Source: Gammaproteobacteria bacterium UBA5078
GTDB taxonomy: Bacteria; Pseudomonadota; Gammaproteobacteria; Pseudomonadales; Pseudohongiellaceae
DNA length: 64,000 bases
Assembly (NCBI GenBank): GCA_002416505.1
Contig: DIAM01000002.1
Coordinates: 1-64,000 of the forward strand
Reading direction: 5' to 3'
This document shows, piece after piece, positions 8,616 through 18,034 of the stretch. Each line of letters starts with the position of its first letter. Position 1 is the stretch's first letter. A program made the translations under genes and the position numbers. The notes under the pieces were generated by a model, which ran no database searches, was not told the origin of the DNA, and saw nothing but the letters and a program-made list of their open reading frames with translations.

Positions 8616-10292
8616 TTACTTCTTGTCCATCTCTGCTTTAATCAGATCACCGATTGTAGTCGGTGAAGCCGCACCCGGCTCCTGATTCTTGTGATCTTGA
8701 ATCGCTGACTTCTCGTCATCAATCTCGATCGCTTTGATAGACAGGCCAAGGACTCTGCTCTTGCGATCAACACTGATTACTTTAGCTTCGACTTCGTCGC
8801 CTTCTTTCAAGACATTACGAGCGTCTTCAACTTTATCGCGGCTGATCTCCGAAGCGCGCAGAACACCTTCAACGCCATCTTTCAGCGCGATGTTTGCAGC
8901 CTTCGCATCAACAGAAGCAACGACACCCTTCACGATGCTGCCCTTCTCGAACTCGCCCAATGCGCTAACGAATGGATCGTCAGACAATTGCTTGATGCCC
9001 AGAGAAATGCGCTCACGCTCGGAGTCGATTGACAGGATGACTGTCTCGATCTCGTCGCCTTTCTTATAGGCGCGAACCGCTTCTTCGCCTGGCTCGTCCC
9101 AAGAGATATCGGACAGATGCACGAGGCCATCGATGTTGCCTTCCAGACCGATGAAGATACCGAAGTCAGTGATTGACTTGATGCTGCCACTGATCTTGTC
9201 GCCCTTCTTGAATGCTTCTGCGAAGCGATCCCATGGATTCTGGTAGCACTGCTTGATACCAAGAGAGATACGACGACGCTCTTCGTCGATGTCCAGGATC
9301 ATGACGTCTACTACGTCACCAAGCTGTACGACTTTAGATGGGTGAACGTTCTTGTTCGTCCAATCCATCTCAGAGACGTGTACCAGACCTTCAACGCCCT
9401 GCTCCAGCTCTGCGAAACAACCGTAATCAGTCAGGTTGGTTACAGTAGCCTTAACGATGGACTTCTCTGGGTAACGCGCCTTAATTGCGACCCATGGATC
9501 CTCGCCCAATTGCTTGAGGCCCAGAGAAACGCGATTACGCTCACGGTCATACTTCAGAATCTTAACTTGAATCTCGTCGCCAACATTCACGATCTCGCTT
9601 GGGTGCTTGATGCGCTTCCAAGACATATCGGTGATGTGCAACAGGCCGTCTACACCGCCCAAATCTACGAAGGCACCGTAGTCAGTCAGGTTCTTAACAA
9701 CGCCCTTAACAGACATGCCTTCTTGCAACTGCGCTAGCAACTCATCGCGCTCTTCGGTGCTGACCGCTTCCAGTACGGCACGACGTGAAACCACCACGTT
9801 GTTGCGCTTCTGATCGAGCTTGATCAGTTTGAATTCTAGCTCTTGGCCTTCTAGGTGAGTCGTGTCGCGGATTGGGCGCACATCTACCAAAGAGCCTGGG
9901 AGGAAGGCACGGATGTTGTTCAAATCAACAGTGAAGCCGCCTTTGACCTTACCGTTAATGACACCCATAACCACTTCGTTTTTCTCGAACGCTGCTTCAA
10001 GATCCATCCACGATTCGGCGCGCTTGGCTTTCTCGCGAGAAAGACGCGTTGCACCGAAACCGTCTTCGACAGATTCCAGCGCTACCTTTACCGAATTGCC
10101 TACTACAAGAGTGAATGAACCATCTTCTTCGAGGAATTCATTGCGTGCGATGACGCCTTCTGATTTTAGGCCTGCGTGAACAGTCACCCAATCAGAATCA
10201 ATCGCAATAACAACACCTGTGACAATAGCACCAGGTGTCATATCAATATCGTTCAAACTTTCTTCAAATAACTCAGCGAAACTTTCAGTCAT
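8616..10292 (-). CDS. rpsA: 30S ribosomal protein S1
   Basis: Large ribosomal mRNA-binding protein needed for translation initiation. The 558-residue product carries six consecutive S1 RNA-binding repeats, recognisable from the recurring G.V..(I/L)TD(F/Y)G.F..L...GL.H pattern in the central repeats. Length matches the gammaproteobacterial form. AGGA lies before the ATG. It follows the tyrA-cmk fusion by 116 bases and precedes ihfB, the widespread cmk-rpsA-ihfB order. Confidence 0.98.
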   Translation of the reverse strand: MTESFAELFEESLNDIDMTPGAIVTGVVIAIDSDWVTVHAGLKSEGVIARNEFLEEDGSFTLVVGNSVKVALESVEDGFGATRLSREKAKRAESWMDLEAAFEKNEVVMGVINGKVKGGFTVDLNNIRAFLPGSLVDVRPIRDTTHLEGQELEFKLIKLDQKRNNVVVSRRAVLEAVSTEERDELLAQLQEGMSVKGVVKNLTDYGAFVDLGGVDGLLHITDMSWKRIKHPSEIVNVGDEIQVKILKYDRERNRVSLGLKQLGEDPWVAIKARYPEKSIVKATVTNLTDYGCFAELEQGVEGLVHVSEMDWTNKNVHPSKVVQLGDVVDVMILDIDEERRRISLGIKQCYQNPWDRFAEAFKKGDKISGSIKSITDFGIFIGLEGNIDGLVHLSDISWDEPGEEAVRAYKKGDEIETVILSIDSERERISLGIKQLSDDPFVSALGEFEKGSIVKGVVASVDAKAANIALKDGVEGVLRASEISRDKVEDARNVLKEGDEVEAKVISVDRKSRVLGLSIKAIEIDDEKSAIQDHKNQEPGAASPTTIGDLIKAEMDKK

Positions 10293-10408
10293 TATTTATC
10301 CTGTGTTTTCATTACAAACCGCACTCCAGCTAGCGCGGGGCTATTACAAAATACGCAGCATCCGACTTAGGCTGGTGAAATCGGAAACAGCGCGATTAAA
10401 ACGTTCGA

Positions 10409-11983
10409 TCAATTATCTGCCGTCGGCAAGCGTTGACGGACCAATTCGAGGACTGTAGCTACCACTTGTTCGATGCTAAGGTCAGTGGTGTCGACCACTA
10501 TGGCATCATCCGCAGGTTTCAAAGGAGAGGCTGCGCGCTTACTATCGCGCTCGTCTCTGGCCTTGATATCCAGAAAAAGGGCGGAGAGATTAACATCATT
10601 CCCCTTTGCAATCAACTGCTTATACCGGCGATTTGCACGCTCCTCGGGACTAGCAGTCAGAAACACTTTCAGCAAGGCATCGGGGAATACGACGGTGCCC
10701 ATGTCGCGACCATCGGCCACTAGGCCCGGCGCTTGCCGGAACTGGTGCTGGCGCGCCAATAATGCGGCCCGAACGGCCGGCACGACGGCCACCTCGGAGG
10801 CTAGAGCCCCCGCCGCCTCTTGCCTTAGCTCTGTCGACACTTCCTGCTCCCCCAGCCATACGCTGCCATCACTGGCCTCGAAGCGGATATTAATGTCGCC
10901 CAATAGGGCCAACAGGCCCGAGGCGTCATCTGTGGCCACCCCCGCGCGCCGCGCGGCGATACCTAATAGGCGATACAGAGCCCCACTATCTAAATAGTGC
11001 CAACCCAGTAGTTGCGCCAGTTGCGCGCTAATCGTGCCCTTACCCGAGCCGCCAGGACCGTCGATCGTCAGCACCGGCGCCTGCAAGCCACCGTCATGCT
11101 CGGTCTTGAAATACTGTTGAGTGAACCGGGTGCGCGCGGCCTTCGCCTCGATAAAGGCTTTCTCCAAGGCTGCGCCGTCGCTCTTCACCAGCGCCTCGCG
11201 CATCCGCGCGAGTTCTGCGCTATAGGCATCCAGAACCGCGACGGTCGCCGGGCCATTGGCTAGGAAGATATCGCGCCACATTACCGGATCACTGCCCGCT
11301 ATGCGCGTAAAGCCCGCGAAGCCGCCGGCGGCGTAGCGAAAGATATCGTCGGTCAGGGACTGCGCACTCAAGGTGTTCACTAAGGAGTAGGCGAGCAAGT
11401 GCGGAAGATGGCTCGTGGAGGCCAGAACGGCATCGTGGTCGCGCACACTCATACTACTGACCTGTGCGCCCAAACCCTGCCAAAGTGCCTGCACCACGCT
11501 CAGCGCATGAGCATCGGTCTCTTCAACCGGCGTCAGTATCACCTTGCGATCGTTGAACAAGAGCTCATTAGAGGCCTCATAACCGCTTCGCTCGGAACCC
11601 GCGATAGGATGACCAGGCACGAACATGCTGGGGATCTTGCCGAATACGACACGCAGGTCTTCGATCACACTGCCCTTCACACTCGCCGCATCGGTGACGA
11701 TGCAGTGCTCACCGAGCAGGGGCTCGAGGAGACTCAGGATGCGCCTCACACTCAAGGTAGGCACGGCGATAAGAATGAGATCGGCCTTTGGTACAAGTTC
11801 GCTTAAGTCGGTCGACCATGAGTCGATCACGCCTTCTTTTGCTGCCAATTGCAGCGGTCTAGGGTCGCGCCCACAGGCGTCGATAGCCTTGCAGAGACCG
11901 CGACTACGCAGCCCCCGCGCCACGGAGCCACCGATGAGCCCAAGCCCGATGATGAGGACACGCATGTCCCTCAAGGAGTTCAT
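10409..11983 (-). CDS. Fused prephenate dehydrogenase - cytidylate kinase (TyrA-Cmk)
   Basis: One 524-residue reading frame joins two enzymes. Residues 1 to ~300 are a TyrA-type dehydrogenase: NAD(P) site VLIIGLGLIGGSVARGL, HPIAGSERSGYEAS and SHLPHLLAYSLV. It makes 4-hydroxyphenylpyruvate or arogenate for tyrosine. From about residue 304 the chain is cytidylate kinase: P-loop IDGPGGSGKGT, LDSGALYR, VADGRDMGTVVFP and RDERDSKRAASPL. It phosphorylates CMP and dCMP. In Pseudomonas, TyrA is instead fused to EPSP synthase (AroA) and cmk is separate; here no AroA sequence remains between them. The start overlaps the pheA stop by ATGA. All key motifs are intact in both halves, so both activities are plausible. 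The order cmk-rpsA is kept downstream. Confidence 0.93.
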   Translation of the reverse strand: MNSLRDMRVLIIGLGLIGGSVARGLRSRGLCKAIDACGRDPRPLQLAAKEGVIDSWSTDLSELVPKADLILIAVPTLSVRRILSLLEPLLGEHCIVTDAASVKGSVIEDLRVVFGKIPSMFVPGHPIAGSERSGYEASNELLFNDRKVILTPVEETDAHALSVVQALWQGLGAQVSSMSVRDHDAVLASTSHLPHLLAYSLVNTLSAQSLTDDIFRYAAGGFAGFTRIAGSDPVMWRDIFLANGPATVAVLDAYSAELARMREALVKSDGAALEKAFIEAKAARTRFTQQYFKTEHDGGLQAPVLTIDGPGGSGKGTISAQLAQLLGWHYLDSGALYRLLGIAARRAGVATDDASGLLALLGDINIRFEASDGSVWLGEQEVSTELRQEAAGALASEVAVVPAVRAALLARQHQFRQAPGLVADGRDMGTVVFPDALLKVFLTASPEERANRRYKQLIAKGNDVNLSALFLDIKARDERDSKRAASPLKPADDAIVVDTTDLSIEQVVATVLELVRQRLPTADN

Positions 11984-12834
11984 GCGCTCACCTTCGCCAG
12001 CGGGTATGAGCCTAGCTGCTTGATCTTGACCGTGCGCCCCTGCAGCTGCTCGAACACCTTGCGCACGGCGCTGTCCTCTATGTGCCCTTCGAAATCGATG
12101 AAGAATACATAGGCCCAGACGCTGTCACGCGCGGGGCGCGTCTCGATCTTGGTGAGGCTAACCTGAAAGGCATCGAAGGGTTCGAGAATGCGGAACAACG
12201 CGCCGGGCTTATTCTCGGCATAGACAAGGATAGAGGTCTTGTCGGCCCCGCTCGGGGGGACCGGGTCTTTCGCTAATACTAGGAAGCGGGTGCAGTTGTT
12301 CTGCTGATCCTGAATGCGTGCATATAGCACCTGCAGGGAGTACAACTGCGCGGCGCGTAGCCCCGCAATCGCCGCGGTATGTGGGTCTAATGAGGCCAGG
12401 CGCGCGGCCTCTGCATTGCTGGCCACCTCCACTTTCTCCACAGCGGGGAAATGCGCCGCTAACCACCCACGGCACTGCGCCAAGGACTGCCTATGGGAGA
12501 CGATACGCTTTATGGATGTAGTCGAGGCGCCTTCGCGCATCATGAGATTATGTTCGATAGGAATCACGACTTCCGCGACGATCTGCAAGGAAGTATCGAC
12601 TAGACAGTCTTGGGTATTATTGACGGCGCCCTCTGTGGAGTTCTCCACCGGCACCACGCCGAACTGCGCATGGCCCGCCTCAACCTGCGCGAACACATCG
12701 TCGATTGTCGCGACGCTGTGCTTCGGGGCATCGATGCCAAAATACTGATCCACCGCCGCGTGGGAGAAAGTACCCAGCGGACCGAGAAAGGCGACGAGCG
12801 CGCCCTTCGGCTTGTTTTTCTTCAAATCAGACAA
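11980..12834 (-). CDS. pheA: Prephenate dehydratase without chorismate mutase domain
   Basis: Converts prephenate to phenylpyruvate for phenylalanine. The 284-residue protein has the dehydratase domain (FLGPLGTFSHAAV, GVVPVENSTEGAVNNT, SHRQSLAQCRGW, NNCTRFLVL) and a C-terminal ACT domain for Phe feedback (KPGALFRILEPF, LTKIETRPARDSVWAYVFFID). The N-terminal AroQ chorismate mutase domain of about 90 residues found in Pseudomonas and E. coli P-proteins is missing; only ~12 residues precede the dehydratase. gyrA ends just 35 bases upstream, so there is no room for it. The stop overlaps the tyrA-cmk start (ATGA), indicating translational coupling. Confidence 0.94.
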   Translation of the reverse strand: MSDLKKNKPKGALVAFLGPLGTFSHAAVDQYFGIDAPKHSVATIDDVFAQVEAGHAQFGVVPVENSTEGAVNNTQDCLVDTSLQIVAEVVIPIEHNLMMREGASTTSIKRIVSHRQSLAQCRGWLAAHFPAVEKVEVASNAEAARLASLDPHTAAIAGLRAAQLYSLQVLYARIQDQQNNCTRFLVLAKDPVPPSGADKTSILVYAENKPGALFRILEPFDAFQVSLTKIETRPARDSVWAYVFFIDFEGHIEDSAVRKVFEQLQGRTVKIKQLGSYPLAKVSA

Positions 12835-12869
12835 GGCAATCTCTCGAAAATTTGCATGAGCTAGCTAAC

Positions 12870-15482
12870 TCATTCCTCGGACGAATTCTCATCGACTACA
12901 GGCTTAGCGTCTGTATCGACTTCTGTGTCGTCGCCCTCGAAATCGACAGGCTCAGCGGGCTCCTCTACGCGCTCTAGACCGACGAGCTTTTCGTCTGTCT
13001 TGAGCTTAATCAGACGCACGCCTTGTGTATTACGACTCAAGACCGAGACCTCGTCGACCCGCGTGCGCACCATGGTGCCCCGATCGGAGATCAACATGAT
13101 CTCGTCGCCGTCGTCCACCTGCGTGGCGCCCACTAGGCGGCCGTTGCGCTCGCTCACCTGCATGCCGATGACCCCTTGACCACCGCGGCCATAGGTGGGG
13201 AAATCTTCCGTGACGGTACGCTTGCCATAGCCGTTCTCACTGACCGTCAGCACCTGTTTGCCTTCCTCAGGAATGATCAGGGAGATCATCACGTGACCAT
13301 CGGCAAGTCGAATACCGCGCACGCCACGGGCCGTACGGCCCATCTCGCGCACGTCGGACTCACGGAAGCGGATGGTCTTGCCACTGCTGCTAAACAGCAT
13401 GATGTCACGCTCGCCATCGGTCAGCGCCGTGCCAATCAAACTATCGCCCTCATCTAATTCGATTGCACGCAGGCCAACGCTGCGCTGCCGCGAGAAGCTG
13501 GTCAGCGCGGTCTTCTTCACGGTCCCCATAGAGGTCGCCATGAACACATGCCAGCCCTCGGTGTATTCGCGGATCGGCAACATGCTGGTGATGTGCTCAC
13601 CCTCTTCCAGAGGCAGGATATTCACGATGGGCTTGCCACGCGAGATACGGCTAGCCAATGGAATATTGAATACGCGCAGCCAATAGACCTTGCCGGTACT
13701 GGTAAAGCACAGCAGCGTGTCGTGGCTGCTGGCGATCAATAGGTGCTCGACGACATCCTCGTCTTTCACGGACGCCGCCGCCCGGCCCATGCCGCCGCGA
13801 CGCTGCGCCTGATAGTCGGCCAGAGGCTGTGACTTCGCATAACCGCTGCGCGAGATCGTGACCACACGGTCTTCCTCGGTGATGAGATCTTCCATCGACA
13901 GGTCGAGCTGAGAGGTGGTGATTTCGGTCTTGCGATCGTCGCCGTAATTCTCACGCACCTGCGCGAGCTCTTCGCGAACTACCGAGAAAAGTCGGTCTTC
14001 ACTGCCTAAAATGTCGAGATAATCGGCAATCTGGCGCAGCAGCTCTTGGTAGTCATTGATCAATTTCTCCTGCTCCAGGCCGGTCAGCCTGTGCAGTCTT
14101 AGATCCAGAATCGCCTGTGCCTGAGCGGGCGAGAGATAGTAATCGTCGCCACGCATGCCGAATTCGGCGGGCAATTCATCGGGGCGACAGGCGTCGGCGC
14201 CGGCGTCACCCAATAATTGTAGGACGCTGTTGCCGCGCCAGGCACGCGCGATCAGTTTCTCTTTCGCCTCGGCACTGCTGGGCGACTCTTTGATCAGGGC
14301 GATCACCGCATCGATATCGGCAAGCGCAACCGCCAAGCCCTCGAGGATATGCCCTTTCTCGCGCGCCTTGCGCAGCAGATAGACCGTTCTGCGCGTCACC
14401 ACCTCGCGGCGATGGCGAATGAAGCACTCTATAATATCTTTTAAATTCAAAAGCTTAGGCTGACCATCTACCAGGGCAACCATGTTGATGCCGAATACCG
14501 ACTGCATCTGAGTCTGTGCGTAGAGGTTGTTCAACACGACCTCGCCCACCTCGCCCCTGCGCAGCTCGATCACGATGCGCATGCCGTCTTTGTCGGACTC
14601 GTCGCGCAACTCGGTGATGCCCTCGAGCTTCTTCTCCTTCACCAGTTCGGCGATGCGCTCGATTAGGCGGGACTTATTCAGCTGGTAGGGAATCTCGGTG
14701 ACGATGATGGTTTGCTTATTGGTCTTCTGGTCGTCGATTATCTCGGCGCGGGCACGCATATAGATGCGGCCACGACCCGTTCGATAGGCCTCGACGATGC
14801 CAGCGCGGCCATTGATGATGCCGGCGGTGGGGAAGTCTGGTCCTTTGATATGCTCCATCAGCTCGTCGATCGTGATGTCTTCGTTATCGAGCAGCGCGAC
14901 GCAGGCGTCGACTACTTCGCGCATATTATGAGGCGGAATATTCGTCGCCATGCCTACGGCAATGCCCGAGGAGCCGTTGACTAGGAGATTGGGTACCTGG
15001 GTTGGGAATACGTCTGGGATCTTCTCGGTGCCATCGTAGTTATCGGAGAAGTCGACCGTCTCTTTGTCCAGATCCGCCATCAGGTCGTGGGCGATCTTGG
15101 CCATGCGGATTTCGGTATAACGCATCGCGGCGGCGGAGTCGCCGTCGACGGAGCCGAAGTTACCCTGTCCGTCTACCAAGGTGTAGCGCAGGGAGAAACT
15201 CTGCGCCATGCGCACGATGGTGTCATAGACGGCGCTATCGCCATGGGGGTGATACTTACCGATTACGTCGCCCACCACACGGGCCGATTTCTTATAGGGT
15301 TTGTTCCAGTCGTTGTTCAAGACATTCATGGCGAACAAGACGCGCCGGTGTACTGGCTTCAGGCCATCGCGCACATCCGGCAAGGCTCGGCCCACGATCA
15401 CGCTCATCGCATACGCCAAATAGGACTCGCGCATCTCTGCTTCGAGCGAAATCGGCGTTACTTGTTTTGCAAATTCAGACAT
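12870..15482 (-). CDS. gyrA: DNA gyrase subunit A
   Basis: Breakage-reunion subunit of DNA gyrase, which introduces negative supercoils. The 870-residue product has the winged-helix active site with AAAMRYTEIRM (catalytic Tyr) and the quinolone region YHPHGDSAVYDTIVRMAQ with Ser and Asp at the usual susceptibility positions. A C-terminal beta-pinwheel follows (QRRGGMGR is the GyrA box). An acidic tail ends the protein. It heads the minus-strand gyrA-pheA-tyrA/cmk-rpsA-ihfB series; serC and hisC, found between these genes in Pseudomonas, are absent. Confidence 0.98.
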   Translation of the reverse strand: MSEFAKQVTPISLEAEMRESYLAYAMSVIVGRALPDVRDGLKPVHRRVLFAMNVLNNDWNKPYKKSARVVGDVIGKYHPHGDSAVYDTIVRMAQSFSLRYTLVDGQGNFGSVDGDSAAAMRYTEIRMAKIAHDLMADLDKETVDFSDNYDGTEKIPDVFPTQVPNLLVNGSSGIAVGMATNIPPHNMREVVDACVALLDNEDITIDELMEHIKGPDFPTAGIINGRAGIVEAYRTGRGRIYMRARAEIIDDQKTNKQTIIVTEIPYQLNKSRLIERIAELVKEKKLEGITELRDESDKDGMRIVIELRRGEVGEVVLNNLYAQTQMQSVFGINMVALVDGQPKLLNLKDIIECFIRHRREVVTRRTVYLLRKAREKGHILEGLAVALADIDAVIALIKESPSSAEAKEKLIARAWRGNSVLQLLGDAGADACRPDELPAEFGMRGDDYYLSPAQAQAILDLRLHRLTGLEQEKLINDYQELLRQIADYLDILGSEDRLFSVVREELAQVRENYGDDRKTEITTSQLDLSMEDLITEEDRVVTISRSGYAKSQPLADYQAQRRGGMGRAAASVKDEDVVEHLLIASSHDTLLCFTSTGKVYWLRVFNIPLASRISRGKPIVNILPLEEGEHITSMLPIREYTEGWHVFMATSMGTVKKTALTSFSRQRSVGLRAIELDEGDSLIGTALTDGERDIMLFSSSGKTIRFRESDVREMGRTARGVRGIRLADGHVMISLIIPEEGKQVLTVSENGYGKRTVTEDFPTYGRGGQGVIGMQVSERNGRLVGATQVDDGDEIMLISDRGTMVRTRVDEVSVLSRNTQGVRLIKLKTDEKLVGLERVEEPAEPVDFEGDDTEVDTDAKPVVDENSSEE

Positions 15483-15917
15483 AAAACACTAATCCCTTAA
15501 CGACAGTGGTCTTCTGTAACATTGGATGTGAACATTCTGAAGCCCGCTCGAACAGCACCAGGCGTCGAGATTCGGCACTTACAATCCTCCTGCCACGCGC
15601 TGCGTTTAAGGGGGTGTAAACCGGGGGCTTCAGGAGGGCGATTCGCTTCCGAATTCGAGCTGGACCCTGCACGCAATCGAGCAGTAAAGCAGGTAGCTAG
15701 TCAGGCAGGAAGGCGGGCAAATTTCGTTCCCAATAAAAGTGAGTGATGTTATCACAATCGAATGCCTAACCGACACTAATTCAGGCACTTAAACCGCCTT
15801 AAACGCGTTTTTTAAAGGCAAACTTACGCCGCTATCGGATCAATCTTGGAAACGGGCTATTTGCCATAGCTTTCGCTATAATCGCGGCCTTAAAAATTTC
15901 GCAAAAGGAGCTTCGCG
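15483..15917. other. Divergent gyrA/mtaD intergenic region
   Basis: 435 bases hold the start regions of gyrA (minus) and mtaD (plus). No gene, RNA or copy of the local repeat family is evident. The right end carries a good -10 for mtaD. A 9-base inverted pair (CTGAAGCCC at 15537, GGGCTTCAG at 15625) is 80 bases apart and may be chance. Confidence 0.5.
15877..15882 (+). promoter_or_regulatory. Probable -10 element of the mtaD operon
   Basis: A perfect TATAAT lies 36 bases before the GTG start of mtaD. No convincing -35 is found at 16-18 bases; TTGCCA is too close. The assignment rests on the -10 match and its position. Confidence 0.4.
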
Positions 15918-17258
15918 GTGCCTAGTATCTCCACCGAGTCAGTCGATTTAATTGTTCACGCCCGCTGGGTGCTTGGGGCCCAAGACAGCCATGCCCTGCT
16001 GGAGGAACACTGCGTCGTTATCAAAGGCGAACGCATCATCGACGTGATGCCCAGTGACGAGGCCGCTAAGCTGTACGACGCAAGCACACAGATATCCCTA
16101 GCCGAACATGTCCTGATGCCCGGCATGGTCAACGCCCATGGTCATGCGGCGATGAGTCTGTTGCGAGGCGCCGCAGACGATCTGCCGCTAATGTCCTGGC
16201 TCGAAGACTATATCTGGCCCCTCGAGGGACGCTGGGTAGCCCCGGAGTTTGTCTATCACGGCACGCAATTGGCCATCGCCGAGATGCTCCTGTCCGGCAC
16301 CACTTGTTTCGCGGATATGTATTTCTTCCCCGACGAGGCGGCGCGCGCTGCTAGCGAGATCGGCATCCGCGCGCAGATGGCTTGCCCGGTGCTCGACTTC
16401 CCAACCGCCTGGGCACAGGACTCAGAGGAATACATCAGCAAAGCCACCGCGCTGCATGACCAATATCGACACCACCCGTTGATCAGCGTGGCCTTCGGTC
16501 CTCATGCCCCCTACACGGTCTCTGACGCGCCGCTATTGAAAATCGCCACCTTCGCCGAAGAACTAGATATCCCTATTCACATACACGTACACGAGACCGC
16601 ACAGGAAGTCAGCGACGCAGTAGCCAGTAGTGGCAAGCGCCCGCTGCAACGCCTCGCCGACCTCGGACTAATCTCCCCGCGCCTACTGTGCGTGCACGGG
16701 ACTCAACTGAATGAGGCAGACATCGCGCTGCTGAGCGACAACGGCGCCAGCGTCGCACACTGCCCCGAATCGAACCTGAAGCTCGCCAGTGGTTTCTGTC
16801 CGGTGGCACAGCTTCAGGCCGCAGGCATCAATGTGGCGTTAGGCACCGATGGCGCCGCGAGCAACAATGACCTGGACATGTTTGCAGAGATGCGCACAGC
16901 CGCGCTGCTGGCCAAGGCTGTCGCGGGAGACGCCAGCGCCCTACCCGCCCTGCAGGCCTTACGCATGGCCACCATCAATGGGGCCAAGGCCTTAGGCCTG
17001 GACAGCCAGATAGGATCCTTGGAGACAGGCAAGTGCGCGGACATGATTGCGGTGCGCCTAGACGGCCTCAATTCGCTGCCACTTTATAATCCACTCTCGC
17101 AACTGGTCTACAGCACCCATTCCCAGCAGGTCAGCCACGTATGGGTCGGCGCTAAGTTATTGGTGGATGCCGGCAGCTTGACCAGCATCGATGTCGAGGC
17201 CCTGCGCAGCGCCGTGCAGACCTGGCAGCAACGCATTCAAAAAGACACCCGCTCCTGA
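15918..17258 (+). CDS. mtaD: 5-methylthioadenosine/S-adenosylhomocysteine deaminase
   Basis: Zinc amidohydrolase (TRZ/ATZ family) that deaminates methylthioadenosine or S-adenosylhomocysteine, part of purine and methionine salvage. Metal-binding and catalytic motifs are NAHGHAAMSLLRG (HxH), HIHVHETAQE, VHGTQL, HCPESNLKLASG and LGTDGAASNNDLDMF. Length (446 aa) is normal. A GTG start is used, placed seven bases after AAAAGGAG. It leads a plus-strand set with ubiG, mupP and yciK, the order seen in Pseudomonas, where mtnA usually precedes it; mtnA is not here. Confidence 0.93.
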   Translation: MPSISTESVDLIVHARWVLGAQDSHALLEEHCVVIKGERIIDVMPSDEAAKLYDASTQISLAEHVLMPGMVNAHGHAAMSLLRGAADDLPLMSWLEDYIWPLEGRWVAPEFVYHGTQLAIAEMLLSGTTCFADMYFFPDEAARAASEIGIRAQMACPVLDFPTAWAQDSEEYISKATALHDQYRHHPLISVAFGPHAPYTVSDAPLLKIATFAEELDIPIHIHVHETAQEVSDAVASSGKRPLQRLADLGLISPRLLCVHGTQLNEADIALLSDNGASVAHCPESNLKLASGFCPVAQLQAAGINVALGTDGAASNNDLDMFAEMRTAALLAKAVAGDASALPALQALRMATINGAKALGLDSQIGSLETGKCADMIAVRLDGLNSLPLYNPLSQLVYSTHSQQVSHVWVGAKLLVDAGSLTSIDVEALRSAVQTWQQRIQKDTRS

Positions 17259-17284
17259 GGCTCAGCCCCAGTATAAGGAAGCAC

Positions 17285-18034
17285 ATGAACAATCCAGACA
17301 AGCAGGCCGAATTCAAGAATCACGACGATGCCGAGATCCGCAAGTTTGAGGCGCTGGCCTCACGTTGGTGGGACCCGCACAGCGAATTTAAACCGCTCCA
17401 TGAGATCAACCCGCTGCGCATGGGTTTTATTAGCAGCAAGATTAATCTCGCGGGCAAACGTGTCATCGATATCGGCTGCGGCGGCGGCATCCTCAGCGAA
17501 GCCATGGCACAGCAGGGCGCAAAGGTCACCGCCATCGATCTGGCCGACGCCTCACTCGCGGTAGCCAAGCTGCACCAGCTCGAGAGTGGCCTCGAGATTC
17601 ACTATGAGAAGATCTCCGCCGAGGCGATGGCCGAGCGCGAGGCGGCCAGTTTCGATGTGGTCACCTGCCTGGAGATGCTTGAGCACGTGCCGGATCCAGA
17701 GGCGATCGTGCGGGCCTGCACGAAGCTCGTCAAACCCGGCGGGCATCTATTCTTCTCCACCATCAACCGCAACCCGAAGGCCTATGTGTTCGCAATTCTG
17801 GGCGCCGAATACGTCCTGAATCTGCTGCCCAAGGGCACGCACGACTATGCTAAATTCATCAAGCCATCCGAGTTACTGTCGTGGACGCGACACTACGGGC
17901 TCGAATCTGGAGAGCTGACCGGCATGGCCTATAACCCTATCAGCAAGCGCTACTCGCTCGAGAGCAATGTCGACGTCAATTATCTGGGCCACTTCACCAG
18001 TCCCGCCGACACCAACGCCAGTAGCCCAGCATGA
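17285..18034 (+). CDS. ubiG: Ubiquinone 3-O-methyltransferase
   Basis: SAM-dependent methyltransferase performing both O-methylations in ubiquinone synthesis. The 249-residue protein has the SAM motif IDIGCGGGILSEAMA, then AIDLADASL, CLEMLEHVPDP and the C-terminal GMAYNPISKRYSL typical of UbiG. AAGGA lies before the ATG, 26 bases after mtaD, so it is probably cotranscribed. Its stop overlaps the mupP start by ATGA. Confidence 0.96.
   Translation: MNNPDKQAEFKNHDDAEIRKFEALASRWWDPHSEFKPLHEINPLRMGFISSKINLAGKRVIDIGCGGGILSEAMAQQGAKVTAIDLADASLAVAKLHQLESGLEIHYEKISAEAMAEREAASFDVVTCLEMLEHVPDPEAIVRACTKLVKPGGHLFFSTINRNPKAYVFAILGAEYVLNLLPKGTHDYAKFIKPSELLSWTRHYGLESGELTGMAYNPISKRYSLESNVDVNYLGHFTSPADTNASSPA

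Noticed and set aside
13000..15482. Quinolone-resistance change in GyrA
   Set aside because: The HGDSAVYD segment has the susceptible-type Ser and Asp.
15537..15633. CTGAAGCCC / GGGCTTCAG pair upstream of gyrA as a fifth repeat element
   Set aside because: Arms are only nine bases and the interior lacks the TGGA-loop hairpins of copies A-D.
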